Positions 1 to 6,911 of a stretch of 9,730 nucleotides of DNA are shown in pieces. The notes under the pieces were generated by a model, which was not told the origin of the DNA, did no database searches, and saw only the letters and a list, made by a program, of their open reading frames with translations. The translations under genes and the position numbers were made by a program. This DNA comes from Candidatus Colwelliibacteriota bacterium. Its GTDB lineage: Bacteria > Patescibacteriota > Minisyncoccia > UBA6257 > Colwellbacteraceae. Where the stretch lies: the NCBI GenBank assembly GCA_016178255.1, contig JACOTQ010000041.1, positions 1 to 9,730 on the forward strand, read 5' to 3'. The stretch's first letter is position 1. Each line of letters starts with the position of its first letter.

Positions 1-854
1 ACGGATGCATAGGCAAAAACCATAGCAACTTGTTTGCCAGCGAAAGAATCAATAGAACTTGTGGATGAATCGTTCCACGCGTAATACGCATTCTTGGGAC
101 TTGAGAATTGACTGTAAAAGTTGAGAGCTTCTATCCCTTGGGGACTATGAAAATCAGCGCTTGAACCATCGACGCTCACCATCCGCGTGCCTTTTTGGAG
201 CATTATTAAGTTGAGGATGTCGGTTGCCTCCGGGATGCTCTTCAGAGTACCGCCGATAGCGGCCGCCGGTTTCAGCAGCTTATTCGAAGCGCTAATCTCC
301 CTTACGCGCGGAATGGTTGATTTAAATTCATCCCAAGTAGAAGGGACGATAGCAACACGTTTGTTGTCGAAAATGTCTCTATTGTAAAAAAGCGCCAGCG
401 TGTCTATAGAGAGAGGTAGTCCATAAATTTTATCACCTCTTACAAAGTCCTGTTCCGCCACTTGTGGAAAGAGGCTTCTGAATGTTGATAGTTGGATTTG
501 TTCGGGGGAGGCGGGAACGATTTTATTGGCGTGCTTAGGCAACCAAGAGTTATGGAACATAAAAATGTCGGGGCCCTGCCCGGCCGCCAAGGCATCTAAC
601 AACAGTTTTTCGTAATTGCGACTGTCTACTTTGGTGTACTCTACCTGAACTCCGGGATAAGCGTTTTGATAATTTGAGATTGCGGTATCCCATACCCCCC
701 GTTCATCTCCAACGCCCCAGAAAGTAAGCTTAGCGACCCGTATTTCTAAATTACTCTTTAACCCGGGAATTACGCCTAAAAACACTAAAGCGAAAAAAAT
801 AATTACAAAACCGGCTATGCCGAGGATGATAAATTGAGGTTTGCTAAGATTCAT
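1..854 (-). CDS. Extracellular solute-binding protein, family 1 (ABC sugar importer), C-terminus off window
   Basis: The first 284 residues are visible; the gene runs off the left edge with no stop. Residues 9-30 form one hydrophobic helix (FIILGIAGFVIIFFALVFLG) with no lipobox Cys after it, so the protein is probably anchored by an uncleaved helix. The rest matches the family 1 solute-binding fold: a first strand with LTFWG (43-47), WDTAISNYQNAYPGVQV (55-71), YEKLLLDALAAGQGPDIFM (81-99), then YGLPLSIDTLALFYNRDIF (144-162) and TWDEF (173-177). Family members capture sugars or oligosaccharides outside the membrane for an ABC permease; the ligand here cannot be read. The ATG lies one base after the gyrA stop (TAAAATG), so translation is probably coupled to gyrA. 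Permease genes, if linked, would be beyond the left edge. Fold confident, substrate unknown. Confidence 0.85.
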   Translation of the reverse strand, partial: MNLSKPQFIILGIAGFVIIFFALVFLGVIPGLKSNLEIRVAKLTFWGVGDERGVWDTAISNYQNAYPGVQVEYTKVDSRNYEKLLLDALAAGQGPDIFMFHNSWLPKHANKIVPASPEQIQLSTFRSLFPQVAEQDFVRGDKIYGLPLSIDTLALFYNRDIFDNKRVAIVPSTWDEFKSTIPRVREISASNKLLKPAAAIGGTLKSIPEATDILNLIMLQKGTRMVSVDGSSADFHSPQGIEALNFYSQFSSPKNAYYAWNDSSTSSIDSFAGKQVAMVFAYAS

Positions 855-855
855 T

Positions 856-3273
856 TTATAAACATACCGTTCCGGCTATCTTATCCCGCTCACGAAGCCG
901 CATAATGCGTACTCCTTGGGCGCTTCGGCCGGTCTTCCTAATGCTACTAATTTCCGTTCTTAATATCTGGCCTTTTACCGAAATCGCTAACAGTTCCAAT
1001 TCTTCAAGTATAACATGAGAAGACACCAGATGACCTGTCTTCGGAGTAATCTTAGCCGTTAAAATACCCCGGCCGCCTCTGTTTTGAATCTTATATTCGC
1101 GAAGCGGGGTGAATTTCGCAAAGCCGTTCGCCATAATAACAAGCATGGAATACTTTTCTTTTTTCTCCGGATTAATCACGTTCACAGAACTAACTGAATC
1201 GTCCCTCTTCAGGGAAATTCCCCGGACGCCTTGGGCGCTTCGGCCCATCGCCCTGATAGTTGATTCTTTAAAGCGGATTGCCTGACCCATTGAGGTGGTA
1301 AGGATTAACTCGTCGTGGCCAGAAGACAACTTGACCCACCTTAACTTATCTCCCTTTTTAAGATTCATGGCTATGATGCCGTTGCGGCGGACGTTTCCAA
1401 AATCCGCCAAGCTCGTTTTTTTGATTATGCCCTTCTCGGTAAGCATTACCAGATATCCCGCGGCATCACTCTTTTTCGTATTGTAAGTTATAAGAGCGCT
1501 GATTTCCTCATCAGGCGGAATTTCCAAGAAATTATGAATCGCTTTGCCCTTGCTCACGCGGGAGCCCACGGGAATTTCGTAAACTTTGGTTTGGAAAGCT
1601 CTGCCCTTGGAAGTGAAGAAAAGAATATTGTCGTGGGTATTGGCCTGCAAGAAATGTCCGACTACGTCGTCTTCTCCAACCTCGCTGCCGATGAGGCCCT
1701 TGCCACCGCGTCTCTGTTTTTTGAAGGTGTCCGGAGGAAGCCGTTTTATGTAGCCGTCGCCGGACATGGTAATAATGGCTTCCTCCGCGGGAATCAGATC
1801 TTCGACGTTCAAATCTTTAAGTCCGGTAAGATGAACCTTAGTCCGACGAGCATCACCAAACCTTGATTTCAGGTCGGCAAGTTCCGATTTGATAACCCTT
1901 AAAACTTTCTCCGGATTTTTAAGAAGCGTGGTTAGCTCGTCAATAAGCTTCTTCTTTTCTTTTAATTCATCTTCGAGACGTTCTCGCTCCAAAGCCGCCA
2001 AGGTTTGTAGCTTCATCTCGAGTATTGCCGTGGCCTGAAGGTCGCTAAGCTTAAAGTTTTTAACGAGCGCTTTGTGAGCCTCAACTTTATCGGCTGACTT
2101 TTTGATGGTCGCGATAATCTTATCGATGATAGAGAGCGCCTTAACCAAGCCCTCAAGTATATGCGCCCGCTCCCTGGCCTTTCTAAGGTCGAATTCCGCT
2201 CTCCGTCTTACAACCTGCTCGCGGTGGGCAACAAAGCTTGTGAGAACATCCTTGATGGACATGATTTCCGGCTTCAAGCCACCGGTTAAAGCCAGCATAT
2301 TCAAGTGAAAATCTTTTTGGAGGTCGGTATAATTCCAAAGCTGATTCAAAATTTTCTGTGGGATGGCGTCGGACTTCAAATCTATCGCGATTCTTAAACC
2401 GTCTTTATCGGATTCGTCGCGAAGGTCACGAATGCCTTCGATTCTCTTTTCAGTAACTAATTCGGCAATCTTAATGATAAGCTCGGCTTTATTTACTTGA
2501 TATGGAATTTCGGTGACAATTATTTTCTTCTCTTCAACTTCAGCTACTCCGCGGATAGTGATTCTGCCCCGGCCCGTTTTATAAGCTTCTATTATTTCCT
2601 TCTTATTATAAATAACGCCTCCGGTTGGAAAGTCCGGCCCTTGAACAAACTGCATAAGGTCATCGGAAACCGCCTTGGGATGGTCAATTAAGTGAACTGT
2701 CGCGTCAATAACTTCGCTCAAGTTGTGGGGGGGGATTTTCGTGGCCATGCCAACAGCTATGCCATCGGAGCCGTTTATTAAGAGGTTGGGGAGTTTCGCC
2801 GGCAGGACTTTAGGCTCTTCGCGGCTGCCGTCATAGTTGGGCATAAAATCCACCGTCTCTTTTTCGATATCAACCAAAAGTTCCTCGGCTAAAGCGGAAA
2901 GGCGGCATTCTGTGTAACGCATAGCGGCCGGTGAGTCGCCGTCAACGCTTCCCCAGTTGCCCTGACCCTGAATAAGGGGGTATCTCAATGAGAAATCCTG
3001 CGCCATCCTGGCTAAGGCGTCGTAAACTGCCATATCGCCGTGGGGATGATACCTGCCTAAAACTTCGCCTACGACATTCGCTGACTTACGAAGCTTGGCC
3101 GAATGAGTAAGTCCGCTATCCCACATCGCCCACAGTATTCTCCGGTGGACCGGCTTTAACCCGTCGCGAACGTCGGGAAGAGCGCGGCCCACGATAACGG
3201 ACATGGCGTAGTCAAGATAAGACTCCCGCAGTTCTGCTGTTATTTCCCTTTTTTCTATTTTTCCTTGATCCAT
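856..3273 (-). CDS. gyrA: DNA gyrase subunit A
   Basis: GyrA breaks and rejoins DNA in the A2B2 gyrase that supercoils DNA with ATP. At 805 residues it has normal length. The N-terminal breakage-reunion domain starts with SYLDYAMSVIVGRALPDVRD (18-37) and PVHRRILWAM (41-50). The catalytic Tyr is Tyr120, in AAMRYTE. The coiled-coil arm and gate lie around 350-480. The C-terminal beta-pinwheel begins near 495 and carries the GyrA box QRRGGKG (520-526), which wraps DNA and separates GyrA from ParC. In the quinolone-contact segment HPHGDMAVYD (76-85) the usual Ser/Thr (E. coli Ser83) is Met81, while the acidic residue (E. coli Asp87) is kept as Asp85. The start overlaps the upstream MBL-fold gene by 19 nt and the stop abuts the solute-binding gene, so all three are probably one operon. 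gyrB is not in the window. Confidence 0.97.
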   Translation of the reverse strand: MDQGKIEKREITAELRESYLDYAMSVIVGRALPDVRDGLKPVHRRILWAMWDSGLTHSAKLRKSANVVGEVLGRYHPHGDMAVYDALARMAQDFSLRYPLIQGQGNWGSVDGDSPAAMRYTECRLSALAEELLVDIEKETVDFMPNYDGSREEPKVLPAKLPNLLINGSDGIAVGMATKIPPHNLSEVIDATVHLIDHPKAVSDDLMQFVQGPDFPTGGVIYNKKEIIEAYKTGRGRITIRGVAEVEEKKIIVTEIPYQVNKAELIIKIAELVTEKRIEGIRDLRDESDKDGLRIAIDLKSDAIPQKILNQLWNYTDLQKDFHLNMLALTGGLKPEIMSIKDVLTSFVAHREQVVRRRAEFDLRKARERAHILEGLVKALSIIDKIIATIKKSADKVEAHKALVKNFKLSDLQATAILEMKLQTLAALERERLEDELKEKKKLIDELTTLLKNPEKVLRVIKSELADLKSRFGDARRTKVHLTGLKDLNVEDLIPAEEAIITMSGDGYIKRLPPDTFKKQRRGGKGLIGSEVGEDDVVGHFLQANTHDNILFFTSKGRAFQTKVYEIPVGSRVSKGKAIHNFLEIPPDEEISALITYNTKKSDAAGYLVMLTEKGIIKKTSLADFGNVRRNGIIAMNLKKGDKLRWVKLSSGHDELILTTSMGQAIRFKESTIRAMGRSAQGVRGISLKRDDSVSSVNVINPEKKEKYSMLVIMANGFAKFTPLREYKIQNRGGRGILTAKITPKTGHLVSSHVILEELELLAISVKGQILRTEISSIRKTGRSAQGVRIMRLRERDKIAGTVCL

Positions 3274-3713
3274 ACTAACTTAGTTTCCCCTTCATTGATG
3301 TCCTTCTTTTTAATCGATAGCTTATCAACCGATTCGACTGATTGTCCCAACTCTTCAGCCAAAACCTTTACATACATGTCCACTTCATCCAGCTGGTCCA
3401 GAAAACCCTCATCAAAAGACTTGACGGACTGCGGTAAGAAACAGAGTCTTAAATCATCCATATCAACAATGTAGGCCGTGGCTAAGAGTTTCGCGCTGGA
3501 CTCCTTCTCCAAGCTTATTCCCCGAACCTTGATTCCCGCAACCTCGTATTCCCCCGGACCCTGGATAATCTCCGGCCCGGCGGAGACAACCGGAAGCTCA
3601 ATTTTGGTCCTTAGGGTTAGGGTAGCTGAAACGTTAGAAGCCGGATTTACTGACAGTTTAAGCTCGCGGGCCTCGACAACGACGCCCGCTGACTTTGAAA
3701 TCCTAATAATCAT
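3255..3713 (-). CDS. Degenerate MBL-fold protein (UlaG-like, probably no metal site)
   Basis: A 152-residue protein starting at the ATG at 3713 (MIIRISKSAG). A TTG at 3749 would add 12 residues, but it lies inside the -35 box of the predicted promoter, so the ATG is preferred. The segment GPEIIQGPGEYEVAGIKVRG (46-65) resembles the conserved middle part of short UlaG-like metallo-beta-lactamase-fold hydrolases in Parcubacteria. The family's HxHxDH metal motif is absent, and where active relatives carry a His/Asp metal-ligand segment this one reads LRLCFLPQ (88-95). I infer a non-catalytic derivative of the fold, perhaps a binding or structural protein. Its 3' end overlaps gyrA by 19 nt, so the two are translated from one mRNA. 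Family assignment is from remembered motifs and moderate; function unknown. Confidence 0.6.
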   Translation of the reverse strand: MIIRISKSAGVVVEARELKLSVNPASNVSATLTLRTKIELPVVSAGPEIIQGPGEYEVAGIKVRGISLEKESSAKLLATAYIVDMDDLRLCFLPQSVKSFDEGFLDQLDEVDMYVKVLAEELGQSVESVDKLSIKKKDINEGETKLVWIKEK

Positions 3714-3720
3714 TAATTTA

Positions 3721-3749
3721 ATTCTAACAAAAATAGGGTTGATTTTCAA
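3721..3749 (-). promoter_or_regulatory. Sigma70-type promoter for the MBL-fold/gyrA operon
   Basis: Read on the minus strand: TTGAAA (3749-3744), 17-nt spacer, TAGAAT (3726-3721). Seven nt separate the -10 box from the ATG at 3713, so transcription should begin at or within a base or so of the start codon, and no Shine-Dalgarno sequence can lie in the mRNA. The -35 box shares base 3744 with the -35 box of the divergent S1 promoter. Confidence 0.7.
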
Positions 3750-3767
3750 TTAAGATTTATCTATAAT
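3739..3767 (+). promoter_or_regulatory. Sigma70-type promoter for the S1-ftsH operon
   Basis: TTGATT (3739-3744), 17-nt spacer, perfect TATAAT (3762-3767). Predicted transcript start is near 3774, 3-4 nt before the ATG at 3778 and about 40 nt before the ATG at 3814. It is arranged back to back with the gyrA-operon promoter, the two -35 boxes sharing one base, so RNA polymerase probably cannot occupy both at once. Confidence 0.75.
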
Positions 3768-3803
3768 CACCGCGATTATGCAAACACCGTTAGGAATAAA
3801 AAC

Positions 3804-3813
3804 AGAGGAGAGG
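3804..3813 (+). promoter_or_regulatory. Strong Shine-Dalgarno that decides the S1 start
   Basis: AGAGGAGAGG sits immediately before the ATG at 3814, with GAGG 5 nt and GGAG 3 nt from it. It is the best ribosome-binding match I see near a gene start in the window. It favours 3814 over the upstream in-frame ATG at 3778, which has no such signal but is close to the predicted transcript start. Both starts could be used. Confidence 0.55.
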
Positions 3814-4875
3814 ATGGAGCTCCAAATTCTGAAAGCTGACCCAGGGCTAATGCCAATACTCAAAACCGGAGATTTGATTCAGGTAAAGTTGCTTGAAAGG
3901 GTTGGTAAGGCCGTTTACTTTGAAATCCCCAAAATAGGCATGGGCGTGATTCAAGGGGTAGAATTGGCGAACGCGAGAGATGTTTTAAAGAAACTGAACG
4001 TTGGAGAGGAAATAGCCGCTAAGGTTGTTGTCCCGGAAAACGACGAAGGAATTGTCGAATTATCGCTAACGGAAGCCGGAAGACAGAAGGTCTGGCAGGA
4101 GATTAAAGATTTAAAAGAAAAAGACGAAGCAATAAAGGTGAAGATTGTCGATTCCAATGCCGGAGGGCTCATCGCGGAATTAAACGGCTTGCAAGCATTC
4201 TTGCCGGGGTCGCAATTATCGAATGAGCATTACCCACAGGGCACGGAAGGCGACCGTCAAAAAATGGCCGAAGAATTAAAAAAACTGGTTGGCGAGGAAT
4301 TAAGCGTAAAAATAATCAGCATTAATCCACGCACCAATAAGCTCATAATATCGGAGCGCGAGACGGCCATAACAAGCTCAAAAAATCTTCTGCAGAAATA
4401 CAAAGCTCACGACGTGATTTCGGGAATCATCTCCGGCGTAGCTAATTTCGGAGCGTTCATTAAATTCGCCGACGACCCGGGAATCGAGGGCTTAATACAC
4501 ATTTCCGAGCTGGACCACCGCATAATAGATAACCCTAAAGAAATTGTTAAAGTCGGCGACCTGGTCCAGGCTAAGATTGTAGAGATTAAAGACGGCAGAG
4601 TGACTTTGTCTCTTAAGGCGTTAAAGCATGACCCATGGGAAGACGTTAGCGAGAAATTCAAAGCGGGCATGACTGTAAAGGGCGTGGTTTATAAGCTAAC
4701 CCCGTTTGGGGCGTTCATAAGATTAAGCGAGGATATAGTCGGTCTTATCCACGTATCGGAATTCGGTTCCATTGAGGAACTTAAAAAAGGTTTGGAGAAA
4801 GATTCGGAATACGAATTTATAATAGACTCCGTAAAGCCTGAAGACAAAAGGATTGTCTTAAAACTAAAAACTTGA
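3814..4875 (+). CDS. rpsA: 30S ribosomal protein S1 (four S1 domains)
   Basis: S1 binds mRNA on the 30S subunit and helps load it for initiation. The 353-residue product (365 if started at the ATG at 3778) has four S1/OB repeats, roughly at residues 18-88, 105-183, 198-270 and 284-353. Domains 3 and 4 carry the clear signatures ISGVANFGAFIKF...GIEGLIHISEL and VYKLTPFGAFIRL...VGLIHVSEF. Domains 1 and 2 are more diverged, as expected of ribosome-docking domains. E. coli S1 has six repeats; shorter forms are usual in many bacteria, and the reduced number fits a small genome. The TGA stop overlaps the TTG start of ftsH, so the two are translationally coupled. In-frame AUA codons are frequent (for example two in a row in KLIISE), relevant to the nearby tRNA-Ile(UAU). 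Confidence 0.9.
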   Translation: MELQILKADPGLMPILKTGDLIQVKLLERVGKAVYFEIPKIGMGVIQGVELANARDVLKKLNVGEEIAAKVVVPENDEGIVELSLTEAGRQKVWQEIKDLKEKDEAIKVKIVDSNAGGLIAELNGLQAFLPGSQLSNEHYPQGTEGDRQKMAEELKKLVGEELSVKIISINPRTNKLIISERETAITSSKNLLQKYKAHDVISGIISGVANFGAFIKFADDPGIEGLIHISELDHRIIDNPKEIVKVGDLVQAKIVEIKDGRVTLSLKALKHDPWEDVSEKFKAGMTVKGVVYKLTPFGAFIRLSEDIVGLIHVSEFGSIEELKKGLEKDSEYEFIIDSVKPEDKRIVLKLKT

Positions 4876-6704
4876 AGATTTTCTACAAAAACTTTCTCTG
4901 GGCAATATTGATTTTGTTGTCCTTATCGCTCGTTGTATCCCTAGCATACCAAATACAGAAACCGCCGGCCGAGGTTGGTATCACTGATTTAGTTAATAGA
5001 GTTAACTCTAACCAGGTAAAAGAGATAATCGTAAACGGTGAAATACTGGACGTAACTCTCGTTGACGGCGAGAAGGTGGTTTCCAAGAAAGAGGTTGGCG
5101 TAGGCATAACGCAGACTCTCGTGAACTACGGCGTAACTCCAGACTCTCTCACGAAACTCTCCATCAGCGTAAAGGAGGATTCCAGCTTAAGCTTCTGGCT
5201 TTCCGTGCTAATCCCCACGCTCTTACCGCTAATAATAATCGGCGCTATGTTCTGGTTTATAACAAAGCAAGCAAGGGGTGGCATAAATCAAGCTTTTACT
5301 TTCGGGAAGGCGAATTTAAGGGGCATCTCCAATTTTAAAGACAAGGTTACTTTTAACGATGTCGCCGGACTCAAGGAAGCTAAAGAAGAATTGGAAGAGG
5401 TTGTTGATTTCCTTAAAAACCCTGATAAGTATTTAGATATTGGCGCCAAGATTCCCCGCGGGGTTCTTTTGATGGGACCGCCTGGCACGGGGAAAACCCT
5501 TTTAGCGAGAGCCGTTGCCGGTGAAGCTAATGTCCCGTTTTTTCACATATCCGCCTCGGAATTCGTGGAGATGTTTGTGGGAGTCGGAGCCTCAAGAACC
5601 AGGGACGCTTTCGCGACCGCGAAGCGGGCGGCTCCCTCGATACTATTCATTGACGAAATTGACGCGGTTGGACGGGAGCGCGGCGCCGGTCTTGGAGGAG
5701 GACACGATGAAAGAGAACAAACTTTAAACCAAATTCTTGTTGAAATGGATGGCTTTGACCGCAACACGAGAGTAATAGTCTTAGCCGCGACCAACAGGCC
5801 AGATGTTTTAGACGCAGCGCTCTTGAGACCGGGACGCTTTGACAGGAGGGTGTTGCTGGATTTGCCGGACGTAAAAGAGAGGGAGGAAATATTAAAGATA
5901 CATTCAAGAAACAAGCCTCTTGAAAAAAATGTCGATTTAAAGAATGTTGCCGTGAGGACTCCGGGATTCTCCGGCGCTGATCTGGCCAACTTAATAAATG
6001 AGGCCGCGATTCTCGCCGTTAAACACGGGCAAAAATCAATAAAACAGGAACACATTTATGAGTCTGTCGAGAAAGTGATGTTGGGGCCGGCGAGAAAAAG
6101 CAGGATAATTTCCGAGAAAGAAAAAGAAATTACCGCTTACCATGAAGCTGGGCACGCGCTCGTAGCGGCTGGCCTGAAAGACTCCGACCCAGTTCACAAG
6201 ATATCAATAGTAAGCCGCGGGATGGCCGGGGGTTACACGCTTAAGCTACCGCTCGAAGAAAGGAGGCTTAAAACTAAGTCGCAGTTCTTGTCTGATTTGG
6301 CGGTTATGATGGGGGGTTATGCCTCGGAAAAATTAGTTTATGGAGATATCACAACCGGAGCGTCTAACGACCTTAAAGAGGCGTCCAACCTCGCCCGTCT
6401 TCTCGTTACAAGGTTCGGCATGAGCGAGCTTGGGCCGATAACCTTCGGGAAATCAGAAGACCTTATATTTTTAGGCAGAGAGATATCAACCCAGCAGAAC
6501 TATTCAGAATCAGTAGCGACATCGATAGACGAAGAGGTTAAGAAATTTATTACCAATGCCTATAAAACAGCTGTTAAAATTCTCACGTTGCGTCGTGATG
6601 CCTTAAAGAAAATAGCCAAGACTCTGGTGGAAAAAGAGATACTTGAACAAGAAGAATTCTATTCTTTGATAAAAGAGTTCAATTTGAAACCGCTCAAAGC
6701 TTAG
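4872..6704 (+). CDS. ftsH: ATP-dependent zinc metalloprotease FtsH
   Basis: FtsH is a membrane-anchored hexameric AAA+ protease that extracts and degrades misfolded membrane proteins and some regulators. The 610 residues are family-typical: transmembrane helix 1 (about 8-27), an extracytoplasmic domain (about 30-105), helix 2 (about 108-131), then the AAA+ module with Walker A GPPGTGKT (202-209), pore loop FVG (235-237), Walker B ILFIDEID (257-264), and the second region of homology ATNRPDVLDAALLRPGRFD with arginine fingers Arg319 and Arg322. The M41 protease has HEAGH (424-428) with Glu425 catalytic and the third zinc ligand Asp500 in GASND. All key residues are intact. The start is TTG, embedded in the S1 stop (TTGA, 4872-4875), with no good Shine-Dalgarno nearby, so initiation probably relies on coupling to S1. 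Confidence 0.97.
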   Translation: MKIFYKNFLWAILILLSLSLVVSLAYQIQKPPAEVGITDLVNRVNSNQVKEIIVNGEILDVTLVDGEKVVSKKEVGVGITQTLVNYGVTPDSLTKLSISVKEDSSLSFWLSVLIPTLLPLIIIGAMFWFITKQARGGINQAFTFGKANLRGISNFKDKVTFNDVAGLKEAKEELEEVVDFLKNPDKYLDIGAKIPRGVLLMGPPGTGKTLLARAVAGEANVPFFHISASEFVEMFVGVGASRTRDAFATAKRAAPSILFIDEIDAVGRERGAGLGGGHDEREQTLNQILVEMDGFDRNTRVIVLAATNRPDVLDAALLRPGRFDRRVLLDLPDVKEREEILKIHSRNKPLEKNVDLKNVAVRTPGFSGADLANLINEAAILAVKHGQKSIKQEHIYESVEKVMLGPARKSRIISEKEKEITAYHEAGHALVAAGLKDSDPVHKISIVSRGMAGGYTLKLPLEERRLKTKSQFLSDLAVMMGGYASEKLVYGDITTGASNDLKEASNLARLLVTRFGMSELGPITFGKSEDLIFLGREISTQQNYSESVATSIDEEVKKFITNAYKTAVKILTLRRDALKKIAKTLVEKEILEQEEFYSLIKEFNLKPLKA

Positions 6705-6712
6705 GTTAAAAT
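6684..6712 (+). promoter_or_regulatory. Candidate promoter for the tRNA-Ile gene, overlapping the ftsH 3' end
   Basis: TTGAAA (6684-6689), 17-nt spacer, TAAAAT (6707-6712). Transcription would start near 6719, leaving about 77 nt of 5' leader containing both inverted repeats before the mature tRNA. The tRNA may instead be read through from ftsH. Confidence 0.4.
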
Positions 6713-6731
6713 CACTCTGATATTGATTCGG

Positions 6732-6760
6732 AGCGTCGGTCCCGCCTTTGGCGGGACGCT
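6732..6760 (+). terminator. GC-rich hairpin after ftsH, possible terminator
   Basis: GTCCCGCC (6739-6746) pairs perfectly with GGCGGGAC (6750-6757) around a TTT loop, and a short outer AGC/GCT pairing extends it past a bulge. An alternative outer pairing, GCGTC with GACGC, is also possible. No T-run follows (GATAATTATAG instead), so it is not a canonical Rho-independent terminator. It may pause or stabilise the ftsH 3' end, or be a copy of a dispersed intergenic repeat. Confidence 0.35.
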
Positions 6761-6795
6761 GATAATTATAGTTTCGCTACGCTCAAATAATTATC
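6761..6795. repeat. Inverted repeat abutting the tRNA 5' end
   Basis: GATAATTAT (6761-6769) and ATAATTATC (6787-6795) are perfect 9-bp arms around a 17-nt loop, AGTTTCGCTACGCTCAA. The right arm ends exactly one base before the mature tRNA. In a leader transcript this stem would sit at the RNase P cleavage site. The loop also contains a smaller possible stem (GC-TAC-GC). It resembles small intergenic inverted repeats of the kind that disperse in genomes; copy number cannot be judged from one window. Confidence 0.5.
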
Positions 6796-6868
6796 GCGCC
6801 TGTAGCTCAGCGGTTAGAGCATGCGTCTTATAAGCGCAGGGTCCTTGGTTCGAATCCAAGCAGGCGCA
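6796..6868 (+). tRNA. tRNA-Ile, anticodon UAU (reads AUA)
   Basis: A full cloverleaf of 73 nt. Acceptor GCGCCTG (6796-6802) pairs with CAGGCGC (6861-6867), discriminator A6868. D stem GCTC/GAGC (6805-6808, 6817-6820). Anticodon stem TGCGT/GCGCA with one G-T pair. Loop CTTATAA (6827-6833) gives anticodon TAT at 6829-6831 with A37 and A38. T stem CTTGG/CCAAG with loop TTCGAAT. No CCA is encoded. Most bacteria read AUA with a CAU-anticodon tRNA modified to lysidine by TilS; a genomic UAU tRNA-Ile is uncommon. No terminator follows, and the next promoter begins 8 nt downstream. Confidence 0.93.
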
Positions 6869-6876
6869 CTAGACAA

Positions 6877-6905
6877 TTGAGACTCAGATTACAATACCAT
6901 ATAAT
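6877..6905 (+). promoter_or_regulatory. Sigma70-type promoter for the 6912 membrane-protein gene
   Basis: TTGAGA (6877-6882), 17-nt spacer, perfect TATAAT (6900-6905). Only 6 nt separate the -10 box from the ATG at 6912, so the transcript should start at the A of the ATG: a leaderless mRNA. The AGAGG between them is too close to the ATG to serve as a Shine-Dalgarno and would lie upstream of the transcript. Confidence 0.72.
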
Positions 6906-6911
6906 AGAGGC

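Noticed and set aside
1534..1866. A 110-codon plus-strand frame inside gyrA
   Set aside because: Antisense to the GyrA C-terminal domain, with no promoter or motif; a shadow of gyrA.
3255..3749. Longer MBL-fold protein starting at TTG 3749
   Set aside because: The TTG is part of the -35 box of the predicted promoter and would not be transcribed; the ATG at 3713 gives a family-like MII start.
5543..6055. A 170-codon open frame on the minus strand within ftsH
   Set aside because: It lies fully antisense to the conserved AAA+ and SRH part of ftsH, is Ser/Pro-rich with no recognisable motif, and is a codon-bias shadow.
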